Source: Cryptomeria japonica (lineage: Eukaryota > Streptophyta > Pinopsida > Cupressales > Cupressaceae). Taken from it: DNA of 64,000 nt. The DNA lies in assembly GCF_030272615.1 (NCBI RefSeq), contig NC_081412.1:698592656-698656655 (forward strand), written 5' to 3'. The number at the start of each line of letters is the position of its first letter. The stretch's first letter is position 1. The notes beneath the pieces are model-generated. The model saw nothing but the letters and a program-made list of their open reading frames with translations. It did no database searches and had not been told where the DNA came from. The position numbers and the translations under genes were made by a program. Of the stretch, positions 22,480 through 33,403 are shown one piece after another.

Positions 22480-22890
22480 CTATGATCTGATCATAGCCAT
22501 CTGGTCAACAATGACATTTAATTTCCAAGGAATTCTCACAATATTAAAAGCATCAAACCTTTTGATTAAATCCCACATTCTGGTATAGTAGGATCTCATG
22601 CAGACATGTTTGGCACTGGACACCCCTTTAACTTGGTGGACCACCAACTCGGAGTCACCCAAGACCTTCAACTTTTTAATGCCCATTATTTCTGCCAAAC
22701 TTAGACACTAGATCAGTCCCTTGTACTCTGCTTCATTGTTAGAATATGAAAATTGTAGATGAAAAGACTTCAAGACATGCTCGCCTGATGGTGGGGTGAG
22801 GCAGATTTCAGCCCCGGAACCTATCTTACATCTTGCACCATCGAAGTGCAAGGTGCATAGTGTCGAAGATAACTGTTCGTTAGAAAATGG
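22480..22890 (-). pseudogene. G2 additional RNase H, located before RT
   Basis: An archaeal/type I-like RNase H domain shows LHFDGARCKIGSGA (first Asp), SNNEAEYKGLI (Glu), KVLGDSELVVHQVKG (second Asp) and a late Asp in IVDQMAM. A single stop splits it near 22705. Tat-lineage elements carry such an additional RNase H; in G5 of this window it lies after RT-RNase H, whereas here it lies between protease and RT. It would degrade RNA in RNA:DNA hybrids during cDNA synthesis. Confidence 0.82.
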
Positions 22891-23520
22891 TTCTTTAGTA
22901 AGCTTTGGGATGACCTGGTTTTCATCAAAGATGCAATAGGTACCTAGGCCAGTGGCATGGTAGTCGGAGTAGGGATCAAAGTTTAGGAATTCATTCAGGA
23001 AAACCTCTTGTTCATGTGAAATATCCCCAGTCACTTCTTCATCTTCTAGGAGTTCTACAACTTTCCTTTCCTCATTTGATATAGAAGTGTGAGTGGGCTC
23101 AAAATTAATCATGGCCTGGTCCGCTACATGTTCAGCATGGAGGGGTTCTGAGAGAATTTTGAGCTTGGTGCCATGCTGAGTGCGGAGGATGAGGCGGGAC
23201 CAATCGAAAGACAGGTAGACTCCTATTTTCACAGTGAAGTCTCGAGAAAGGAAGAGCCCGAAAATAGGCGGGATGTCAATGACCACTACTTCTTGGGATA
23301 CAGTAACACTAGGACATGCAACTAGAGTCAGAGGGAGACTTCTAATAATACCTATGGTCTAGACCTTATTCCCATCAAGCTGCATAACCCCCCTATTTAA
23401 TGGTTCATACTTGATATTCAAAACTTCAGAGATTTTCTTAGGCATGACGGTGGTGCGAGCCATAGAATCTATCATACAATTATGCAAGAGTTTATCCCTG
23501 ACTATAAGGGTAAGATAAAA
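22891..23520 (-). pseudogene. G2 protease region
   Basis: A retropepsin-like stretch. The active-site segment reads CMIDSMARTTVMPKKISE (near 23485-23430), in which the usual DSGAS has become DSMAR, so the catalytic loop is altered. Flap and C-terminal parts follow (IKYEPLNRGVMQLDG, DIPPIFGLFLSRDFTVKIG). A Glu/Asp-rich linker follows to the additional RNase H. A stop lies near 23360. Confidence 0.7.
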
Positions 23521-24857
23521 TGGGTTCGGCTTGGCTTACCTTCTAGTTGAGACTTGGGAGGCAAAACCTCATTGGTCAACATGACCGGAGAGCATAACTT
23601 GTATGCAGCAGGTTGGAAACCCGTTTCGTTGGTCTGTGGAGATTTGGTGGCACCCTCACTTGCATCTCTCCCACCCTCAGACAGGGCCTCCTTCAACTAG
23701 TTCTTTTGCTCATGAAAACTCAGGAGATCCCATAGGAAAACATGAGTCAGAGATTTCTTCAGTTTCTCCACCATGTCTACTATTGTGGTTATGGGCACCT
23801 TCATCTCTTTTGACTTATAGGAGATGAATTCTTTCCTTGGATATGTAGGGCCAATCACAGGTTGTTCATGAGTTTTATCTACGGGTGTTCATCCTGAAGT
23901 GTTGGTATTCTCCCCGGTGAAATGCATTTTGGAGTAGAGGTTATAATCTGACTACATGAAGGGGGCTTCCTCCTTTGAAGTGGATGCGTTGTTGGTGAAC
24001 ATTGTACCCTTGTCCTTCATCCAAGAGAATAGCACATGATCTGGGGTGATCTTTGCCTCTTGTTGCAATTGCATGCCCTGCATTTGAGAAAGAAGAGACA
24101 CATTATCCATACCTAGAGATATATAAATAGACTCATTTGGTCCCATGCCTAGACTCCTTTTCTCTGCAACTTTCTACTGCAAATTTCCTCTTGGGCAATT
24201 CCTCAGAGCATGAGCGTTGTTACATGGAAAGCACTAGGAATTGGTATCATCCGCAAGGTTACTCTAACCTACTGCTATCTCTTTACCAGTGTTTGGATAG
24301 ATAGTTTGCAATGGATTTGGGACTTGAACTATTTGACCATTCGACTGGGCAAGCTTATCAGTATGGTGATTTGCATGTTAGTTATGCGTGTATGTAGGTC
24401 AGTTCCCTTGGAAGCTCTGCTAGAAAGGGGGTCTGATAGGCAGAACTTGGGCTCTCTTTAGATTGACAATCTCATTGGAGAAGGATCTTAGCAAGTTATT
24501 CATATCGTTAAATTTGGTGGCCAAGAATGATGGTAGGGGAATAAGATATGAGTACATAGATTGTGGGGTAGATGTGCTAGGAGCAGCTTCTTCGGGAACT
24601 TGATGGGATATCTCAAGAAAGACTGGCATGATGGGGCGGGTGGCGAGCTTTCCGGCGTTGATAATATTATTTTCTTCTTGGACTTCTATGTCAAATAAAA
24701 TGTGGGAGAGAATTGCCTCCTAGGGATTGAATCATAATTGATATATCAGAATTGAAGGCTTTTAAGTAGAATACAAATGCCATATCCACAAGAGGGCGAG
24801 TGGATAGAGGTATCCTCTGCCAGGTCCTCTGAAATCTTAGATTCAAATCAGCCAGTG
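23521..24857 (-). pseudogene. G2 gag, C-terminal part, and gag-protease linker
   Basis: Gag resumes here after the G3 insertion: LADLNLRFQRTW, then IPLSTRPLVDMAFVFYLKAFN, capsid motifs of this Tat-like group. A zinc knuckle CFPCNNAHALRNC lies near 24190-24235. A linker to protease follows. Stops and shifts interrupt it repeatedly. The frame joins to the N-terminal part at 39313-39861 when G3 and one copy of CAGTG are removed (reading PQEALADLNL). Confidence 0.78.
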
Positions 24858-26356
24858 TGATGCAGAGGCCTTCTCACACCTAAGGAAAAATCCAAAAGGT
24901 TAGGTTCTGACCCTTCAAATGGAAAAAATTACCCTACAAGGAAGGACTCCACATCTTAAGGTTTTGAACTGCTCTCCACTTCTCAAGCCTAATGCCTACT
25001 CAAAATGAGTAAATGGATTCAACTTCTCAAGAATGCCTCACTGGTGACTCCTTCTCTTTGAGACCTTGGATTTGGTCTATTCATACCATCTAGGAACCAT
25101 TCCTAACATTGATTTTGGACTTAGGCATCAATGCCCTATACCTCCTTTGGAAACCTACCCCCTAGGCTAGTAGCCCTCCTAGACTGGTATTTTGCCTTTA
25201 ACTCCAAAATAATGAACACAGCCTAGAAAAATATTTACCATTCTAGATACCCTTTATGGAGTTACACTCATCCCCAAAAGGGATTGGCAATATCTACAAC
25301 TTAAGGGTCTGAACACCTTAGAAGCCTAGAGACCTAATTAGGGTGATTAGGCCTAATTTACAAAGCAAAACCCATTACCAATTTCCCAATTATAAAAAAA
25401 ACTTTATGATCATGTGGGGGATGGTTAATAACCTCTAATTCTAGGGTTGCATGCCTGGAATCCACCACTATCATATTTTAGGGTGACTGTCCTAATTTTG
25501 TCTAAGGTAGTCATATAGAGATGCCTACCTAGTTTTGCATCTTACTCTCCACAATTGAGTCTTCCCTGTAGTAACCCATGGAAACCTTAATGTACACTAT
25601 CCAATCTTGCATTCCATCAAAGGACATAACTTCTAGAGGAAGGAGATGCAAGATATGGCCATTATTTGGTAAAACCCTTGCCGAACCCTGGCTTTTCGGG
25701 TTATAGTTAGTATAACAAGGTTTTCTCACTACTCACAAACATCTGGGACCTCATACCACCGCCAAATCATAGTTTATTAATCCCTCCAACTACTCCATGA
25801 ATTATTTTGTCTGTCTCAATCCGTGCAAGGACATACAATCTTTACAAACTCAGAATTTATGGGAAAACTCAGTTTATTCAGTATTTATTGCATCCAAACT
25901 TCAAAACCACATTAGCTCTCCCCTTGAGAATCGTGTCCACAAGGCTTATATACCTCTCCAATGGTTTCAAACTAAATTTGGAAGAGGTTGGAGCTGTTGA
26001 GAGGCTTACATCAACCAAACTTTGAAAAGTTGCACTTTTGCACACAAAAGTTGCATTCTTGCACAAAAAGTTGTCAACACTATAAGTTTTGGATCCACAC
26101 AACTTGGATCAACCAAAAACCCCTAAAATATCCAAAAAACCTATCAAACATAAAACCAAACATTCTACTACCCCTATTGACCACATTGTCTGAATTAGCT
26201 TATCAAATTGCCTAATTAGTGACATGGGTTTACATGGTGGGGTCTTTATTGAATACATGAAACTTACATAAACACAAGATACTAAGACAGCCACTATCAT
26301 CCTATTCTTCATCCTCATAGCCATAATTTGTTTTTTGGTGAGGTTTCTCAGCACCA
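24858..26356 (-). repeat. 3' LTR of G3 (1499 bp)
   Basis: Aligns with the split 5' LTR throughout. A short purine-rich tract (CTTGGGGAG on the minus strand, near 26357-26370) precedes it on the element strand. No coding content is supported; ORFs in it are short and repeat in the other LTR. Confidence 0.92.
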
Positions 26357-26379
26357 TACTCCCCAAGAGAAGATATCTC

Positions 26380-28230
26380 AAGCCCACTTGAGATCAGAGT
26401 GTGTAGGTCTGCACCATGGTTGGAAATTTGTTTATCTGTCATCCAAACTGCCTCAGAGTCTGGTTTGTCCTACCAAGCCACTAAATACTCAATGTAATCC
26501 TTGTTCCTTGTCCTCTTTGTGATTCTAGAGTCTAGAATCTTGCTCAATTTTGGTGATTCATGCCTTGGAATATCATTGTCTGCAGCAACCTACATTGGTT
26601 CCTCCACTTCATTGTCACTACCTTTGAAAAGTGTAAGATCACACACATTGAAAATGGGTGATAATCCAAAATCATGAGGAAGTTGGATTTCATAGGCATT
26701 CTATCCACATTTCTTCAAAATCTGACATGGTCCAATCTTCCTCTGCATGAGCTTGGTGTGCTTACCCTTTGGGAGTCTCTCCTTCTTAAAATGTACCCAT
26801 ACCAAGTCCCTAACACTAAACTGCACATCCATCTTTTTCTTATCAGCATAGGCCTTGTACTTCTTTGTATATTGTTGGAGATGAGACTTCACTTGGTCAT
26901 GTACCTACTTGATGGCTGATGCAAAAGCTTCACCATCTGCACTAATGGGCTCTTCTTTGGGAAACTCCCTCAACTCTAATATACCCCTTGGGTGGATGCC
27001 ATACACAAATTGGAAAGGAGACTTCCTGGTGCTTCTATTTATGGTGTCATTGTATGAGAACTCTGCTTGTGACAGTATATTGTCCCACTTTTCTCTATGT
27101 TGGCTTGTCAAACATCTTAATAGGTTTCCTAATGATCTATTGACAAATTCAGTTTGTCCATCCATTTGAGGATGGTAGGTTGATGAGAAAGCTAGGTTAG
27201 TTCCCAACTTCTTCCAAAGATTCCTCCAAAAGTGACCTATTAACTTCACATCTCTGTCTGAAATAATGTTTAGAGGCAACCCATGTATCCAGACTATTTC
27301 TTTGAAAAACAAGTCTGCAACATAAGAGGTTTTACATGGCAAGAAATGAGCCATTTTTATAAATCTATCCACCACTATAAAGACAATATCAAACCCCCTC
27401 CTTGTCCTAGGTAGACCCAATACAAAATCCATGCTTATGCTCTCCCATAGCCTAGAAGAAATAGGTAAGGGTTGGTAAAAACCTACATTGGTGGATGTCC
27501 CTTTGGCTTTCTGACATATTACACATGTTTCCACAAACTTCCTTACATCTGCCTGCAACTTAGGCCACTGGTGGTGTCTTTTCACAAGGTCTAGGGTCTT
27601 GTCAAGGCCAAAATGACCTGCCATATCTCCACAATGCTTCTCCCTAATGATATTCAACCTCATAGAACATTTAGGAATACATAACTGTCCACCTTTGAGT
27701 AGCAATCCATCTTGTATCATAAATTTAGAAAATTCAACATGATACCTCTCACCAAAAGCTTCACATACCTTGTAGATCTCTCCAAAGTCTTCATCAAAAT
27801 CATACATATTCTTCAAGGAATCAATACCAACACTCTCCATCTTTATTTTATTGATAGTTAAGACCACCCTACTCAAGGCATCTACAACTTTTTTCTTGAC
27901 CCCCTTCTTGTGCTTGAGGGTGAAGGTGAAGGCTTGTAGGGTCTCTACCCACTTCATGTGCTGGTGGTTTAACTTCTCTTGTCTGTTTATCAAACTAAGT
28001 GCTTGATTATCAGTAAAAACTATGAACTCCTTAGGAAATAAATAGTGCATCCACTTCTTCAATGACTGAACCAAAGCATACATCTCCAAGTCATCAGATG
28101 AGTATCTCCTCTTGGCATCATTTATCTTTTCACTAAAAAAAGCAATTTTCCTTCTTTCCTGATTGAGCACTGCCCCAATAGCCATGTGGCTTGCATGACA
28201 TTCCACCTGAAATATCTTGTTGAAGTCCAT
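26380..28230 (-). pseudogene. G3 RNase H, integrase and chromodomain
   Basis: RNase H opens with QVECHASHMAIGAVLNQ and includes EMYALVQSLKKWMHYL and FTDNQALSL. Integrase follows: zinc finger (HFGLDKTLDLVKRHHQWP, CVICQ), core Asp in SMDFVLGLPRT, Asp in ISDRDVKLIG, Glu in TEFVNRSLGNL. A 441-codon frame (26905-28230) is intact. After a break the GPY/F-type segment (DLVWVHFKKERLP, RKIGPCQIL) runs to a stop near 26699. A chromodomain follows near 26545-26430 (KILDSRITKRTRN, DYIEYLVAW, DKPDSEAVWM), reading up to the LTR. Chromodomains of this kind bind modified histone tails and direct insertion to heterochromatin. Confidence 0.88.
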
Positions 28231-28271
28231 AGGGAAAGGACTAGTTGTTCTGCAACTTTCTTCTTCAAGGT

Positions 28272-29279
28272 TTAAAATGACTCATCTTCCTCCTTGGTCC
28301 AACTAAACCTGCACTTTTGTCCTCCCTTTATGGTGTCAAGCATGGGTGCACAAACATGACTAAATCCTCTTATAAACTTCCTATAAAAAGTTTCTAAGTC
28401 ATGGAAACTCCATACATCATTCATAGTCTTAGGTGTTGGCCAAGATAGTATAGCACTTACCTTCTCTTGGTCCATTTTCAATTCACCTTGTGAGATTACA
28501 AAACCCAAGTAAATGATCTCCTCCTGCATGAACAAACACTTTTCCAAATTTATCATTAGCTACTCTTCATGTAACCTTTTGAGAACCATATCTATGTGTT
28601 TGAGGTGCTCTTCCCTTGTCTAGATAAACATCAAGATACCATCAAGGTATACTATCACAAACTTGCTCATGAACTCCACCAAGACTTCATTCATGAACCT
28701 CATAAAGGTACTAGGGGCATTGGACGACCCAAATAGCATGACTTTCCACTCATACAATCCCTCATTGGTTATAAAAGTTGTTTCCCATTCATTCCCTGGT
28801 CTTATCCAAATCTTATGGTATCCACTTTTTAGATCTATTTTGGTGAAATATTTAGCACTCCCCAAGCAATCAAGCGAATCCTCTATCCTAGGGATTGGGA
28901 ACCTATACCTTATAGTTATCTTGTTGATGGCCCTTGAGTCTGTGCAAAGCCTCCAAGTGCCTTATTTCTTGGGTGTAAGGACTATCAGTACTACACATGG
29001 GCTTAAACTTTTTCCAATTAGCCTGGATTCAAGCAACTCCTCAATTTGTCTTTCCATCTCTGCATTCTGGTCTAGGGTAAGCTTGTATGCTGCCTTATTT
29101 GGTAAGGTAGATCCAGGGATCAGATATATGCAATGACTGATGTCTCTCACTATTGGTAGGGATCTTTGCATTCCATATGAGATGATGCCTTTGTAATTGT
29201 CAAGTAACTGTCTAACTGTAGGGTCTATGTGCCTTTGTCCTTCTTCTTTCCTCTCTGCAAACTGCTCCTTCTTTGTCAT
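28272..29279 (-). pseudogene. G3 reverse transcriptase with altered catalytic box
   Basis: Motifs in order: RDISHCIYLIPGSTLPNKAAYK, EMERQIEELLESRLI, a disturbed INTRIN-like stretch near 28900, [38 protein letters not shown] and VYLDGIL. The catalytic YLDD reads YLDG at 28638-28649, so one essential metal-binding Asp is lost. Connection motifs (LEKCLFMQEEIIYLGFVIS) follow. Stops near 28617 and 28560 break the frame. Confidence 0.88.
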
Positions 29280-29327
29280 CTTGGACTTAGGAATGAAGGC
29301 ATATCAAACTACATCCTTCTTTGAAAT

Positions 29328-29759
29328 CTACTTCATGAACTGCTTGCCTTCTACCAACAACACTTTGGCATCTTTCCCCTTTGTTTCCATCTCATTCTCC
29401 ATCAAGGGTAAAAGCTCTATCACCTTACCATCTTTGGTGATTGAATAGGTGTTTTTAACCCCATCATGATAAGCCTTCAAGTCAAACTGCCAGGGCCTCC
29501 CAAATAGGAGATGACATGCATCCATCTTGGCTATATCAAATAGCAGTCTGTCCTTATATGATCCAATCTGAAACTCTACCCAAGCCTTCTCTTGTACCAC
29601 TGCTTGCTAACCTTGGGTAAGCCATGAGACCTTATAGGGGTAAGGATGAGGCAACCTTCTTAACTTAAGCTTCTCTATCATTTCAAGTCACACAAAATTC
29701 TCAGTAGACCCAGAGTCTATCAAGACCTTGCATACCTTTCCTCTTGCCTTGCAGGTAGT
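29328..29759 (-). pseudogene. G3 protease
   Basis: Retropepsin: KVLIDSGSTENFV keeps the catalytic DSG triplet, and KMDACHLLFGRPWQFD with DGVKNTYS forms the C-terminal half. A stop separates the two halves near 29688 and another near 29610. It would process the Gag-Pol polyprotein. Confidence 0.8.
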
Positions 29760-31037
29760 TTTGAAAAGAGACTTCCTTTGTGGGGGTTCCTTGTCAGCTA
29801 CCTTCATGGTGGTTACTATTCTCCTTGTCATCAAAGCCTCTCCTCTTTCAGGGTAGCCATAGCTATCAGGAGCATTAACACTTTGATAGGTGTTTGTACT
29901 TGCCACACTTTGGCAATCAGATGCATGTACCAAATTGCTCCTCCTTTCTCCCATGGATCTTGCAGCCTTCTCCAGACACCTATTGGCCATGTGCTCTTCT
30001 TGGTTGCAGTTGTAGCATCTAGGAGGTCCTCTTCCTTGGGATCTTCCTCTAGAAGATGGTCTTCTACCCCTAAAGTTCCCTCTTTGATTATAGCCTCCTC
30101 CTTGGTTGTAACTGCTCTCTCCTCTAGTGCCTTCTTGATTAGACTCTCCTTGGTATCCAAAACCATTTCCTCTACCTCTGAAAGGGCCTCTTCCCCCTCT
30201 TTTATGTCTCCCTTTACCTTTTTCAATTTTTTCTTGTCTCCTCTTTAGCTTCTCCTCCACCTTGAGTGCCAATTGAAAGCACTTTTGGACTGTCTCCGGG
30301 GTGTGGAGATTCAAATCTTCTTGGATGGAAAATCTCAACCCATTGAGATATCTCGCCACCTTCTCATCTTCACTCTCTTTCACCTTTGTCCTCACACACA
30401 ACTTCATGAACTCCTTTGTATAGGAACTCACGTCTATCTCCTTATACTACAAATTTTTTCTTCTCTTATGCAATTGGACATTATAGTCCATTGGAACATA
30501 GGATTTCTTAACCAAAGCCATCATCTTCTTCCAAGTAGCCACTTTTCTCTTTCCCTCTTTCACCCTCTCATCTTGGATGAAATTACACCAAGTTAGTGCA
30601 GCCCCTTTCATTTTGGACTGAGCCACCTTCACCCTTTGGTGCTCTGGTATGTCTTTACTCTCAAAGAAATTATCTAAGGAGTCTATCTACTCCATCACTG
30701 TATCTGGTTCCATCTTACTGGAAAACACTAGCAGATCCAATTTCACATCCATTATTCTTCTTTCCATGGACTTGAGGACACTCATCAGGGGTCTCTGGTC
30801 TATAGGAACCTCTAGCTCTTCCTACCTAGGGATCTCCTCTTCATCCCCTTCTTCAACACTTCGAGAGTCTCTATCTCCCCTCTCCACTTTGTCCTTCAAC
30901 TGGTCCATCTCATCTCTCAAGGCCTAATTCTCATCCCTAACTTCTTTTCTCTCTTCCATCTTCTTCTTCACTAGGACATTCAACTCAACATTGGTCATCC
31001 TTGATGGGACATCTTGGGATCCATCTTCCTCTGACAT
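29760..31037 (-). pseudogene. G3 gag
   Basis: The start ATG at 31037 (MSEEDGSQDVPSRM) is 36 bases from the primer site. A Glu/Lys-rich N-terminal part contains stops near 30924 and 30790. The capsid region shows VKVAQSKMKGAALTWCNFIQ and ARYLNGLRFSIQEDLNLHT. An RG/G-rich linker precedes a zinc knuckle CYNCNQEEHMANRC near 30020-29980. The capsid forms the particle in which reverse transcription takes place. Confidence 0.83.
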
Positions 31038-31072
31038 CTTGTCTTCTCCTTCTATCCAAAGAACACTCCTAA

Positions 31073-31084
31073 GCTTTGATACCA
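31073..31084 (-). other. Primer-binding site of G3 (initiator-Met tRNA type)
   Basis: On the minus strand TGGTATCAAAGC lies two bases from the LTR end, one mismatch from the usual TGGTATCAGAGC complementary to plant initiator-Met tRNA. Confidence 0.8.
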
Positions 31085-31086
31085 CT

Positions 31087-31974
31087 TGATGCAGAGGCCT
31101 TCTCACACCAAAGGACAAATCCAAAAGGTTATATTCTGACCCTTCAAATGGAAAAAATGACCCTACAAGGAATGACTCCACATCTTAAGGTTTTGAACTA
31201 CTCTCCACTTCTCAAGCCTAACGCCTACTCAAAATGACTAAATGGCTTCAACTTCTCAAACATGCCTCACCGGTGACTCCTTCTCTTTGGGACCTTGGAT
31301 TTGGTATATTCATCCCATCTAGGAACCATTCCTAACATTTATTTTGGACTTAGGCATCAATTCCCTATACCTCCTTTGGAAACCTACCCCTAGGCTGGTA
31401 ACCCTCCTAGACCGATATTTTTCCTTTAACTCACAAATATTGAACACAACCTAGAAAAATATTTACCATTCCAAATACCCTTTATGGAGTTACACTTATC
31501 CTCAAAAGGTATTGGCAAGATCTACAACTTAAGGGTCTGAACCCCTTAGAAGCCTAGAGACCTAATTAGGGCGATTAGGCCTAATTTACAAAGCAACCCC
31601 CATTACCAGTTTCCCAATTAAAAAACAAACTTTATGAGGATGTGGGGGATGGTGAATAACCTCTAATTCCATAGTTTAATGCCTGGAATCCACCGCTATC
31701 AGATTTTAGGGTGACTGTCCTAATTTTGTCTAAGGTAGTCACATAGAGATGCCTACCTAGTTTTGCATCATACTCTCCACAACTAAGCCTTCCTTGCAAT
31801 AACCCATGGAAAACTTAATATAAACTGGCCAATCTTGCATCCCACCAAATGAAATAACTTCTAGAGGAAGGAGATGCAAGATATGGCCATTATTTGACGA
31901 AATCCTAGCCAGACCCTAGTTTTCCTGGTTACAGTTAGTATAAGAAGGTTTTCTCACTACTCATAAACATCCAG
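31087..31974 (-). repeat. 5' LTR of G3, first segment
   Basis: Matches 24858 to about 25740 of the other LTR. It is interrupted by Copia-2 at 31975. Confidence 0.9.
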
Positions 31975-33027
31975 TGTTAGGTCTTAGGGACAACTGAGAT
32001 GAGGGGGTGAATCATTTGTTCAACAAATTCAAACCAAAAACAACTTAACCAGCTTAAATGCTTAATACCGGCAAACCAGTCTTTTATGCTGGTAGATAGT
32101 TTTATCAGTTAATTATAGTATCGGTAAAGATTAATGCATGAAGTAGAAAGACAATAACATCCACAACACATAACACCAATTTTTGTACGTGGAAACCCTG
32201 TAAGGGGAAAAATCATGGTTGGAAACCTTACCCACAATCAGATGATACTACTATAGATAGTATGTGTATACAAATGGGGTCTGCACATGCAAAAAGACCA
32301 AGCACCTAGAGTTCACTGCTCAAACACAAATAGGAGTCACATTGACTACAATTTGATGGTTAAATCCAATAAGGATGTACTGCTCAAATTAGCATTTTTC
32401 TATGCTGGATTTAGTATCGGTGTAGTTCTGATTGTCTTCACAAAAACCTTCCTTCAACCTTCAAATGATGTCTACATGTATAGCTCTGCTTATTCTCGCA
32501 TATACCTTCACACAATTCTTTTTCGTACTCCACATCCGATCTTACAAATAAGCTCTTACATTTATATCATAACCTAAGACCAATTTTAGTAGGTCGGCTC
32601 TAAAAGATATTACAATAAAATCAATTTGCAAATAAAATAATGTTCGATGCAATAACCAATTCAACATGTTGGCTTGATGCATTTACAAAAATAATAAGAC
32701 ATCTCAATAGTGTGTCATGCTCATCTCGAAAAGATAAAGTTGTCGGTGTATAACCTGGACCTATTTGCCAGTAATATGCAAATACGAATATGCCAATGAA
32801 CAAATCTCCAAGACAAAGTGTCCAAATTATGTCTTCGACATAACCAGGTGTTTTCCATGCCATTCCAAGTGTCGGTGAACTTTATATCCTGTCGGTGTAC
32901 CAGATACCAATGAGTGTGCATAAGTCACTTGTTTGTCGGTGAATGTTGTTGATTCTCCAAAGTGCAAGAATTGATAAGTGTTAGTAGGTGTTGACATCAA
33001 TGACAAAACCATGCCAAAATACCAACA
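31975..33027 (-). repeat. 3' LTR of Copia-2 (1053 bp)
   Basis: On the element strand it starts TGTTGGTATTTTGG and ends CCTAACA. It is preceded on that strand by CAAAGGGGGAGAT (33028-33040), the polypurine tract. It contains a plus-strand open frame (32287-32577) shared with the other LTRs of the family. Confidence 0.93.
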
Positions 33028-33403
33028 ATCTCCCCCTTTGGCATTGATGGAAACACAAGATGGAAAAACCATCAAAGTACCAAAACATAAATGCCAAATA
33101 CTAAAAACCTACAATCTCCCAAAAAGAGATCATAACCAGAAATCAAAATTCAGATATAAACAATCTCTCCTCAAAGTAACAATCTCTCCCCCTAGGAGTG
33201 ACATGTGTTTTTCTTGTGTTTTTCCATACCAACCTCTCCCCCTTTGACATCAAATGCCAAAGCAATATAAAGACCATTTTTCAGATACAAAATACCAACC
33301 AATTCACTATACCAACTACTCCCCCTGAGAAGTAGCTTTCTCATCAAAGCCAGAGTAAAAGATTTTTCTATTAATTCTATCGGTTGATGACTATCATCAC
33401 TGT
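33028..33403 (-). other. Copia-2 polypurine tract and 3' spacer
   Basis: Polypurine tract CAAAGGGGGAGAT at 33028-33040 on the minus strand. A spacer follows with repeated purine-rich pieces (GGGGGAGAG near 33190 and 33235, CAGGGGGAGTAG near 33320). Nothing coding. Confidence 0.75.

Noticed and set aside
29778-30248. 156-codon plus-strand ORF opposite G3 gag
   Set aside because: Antisense shadow of the RG/G-rich and zinc-knuckle part of gag.
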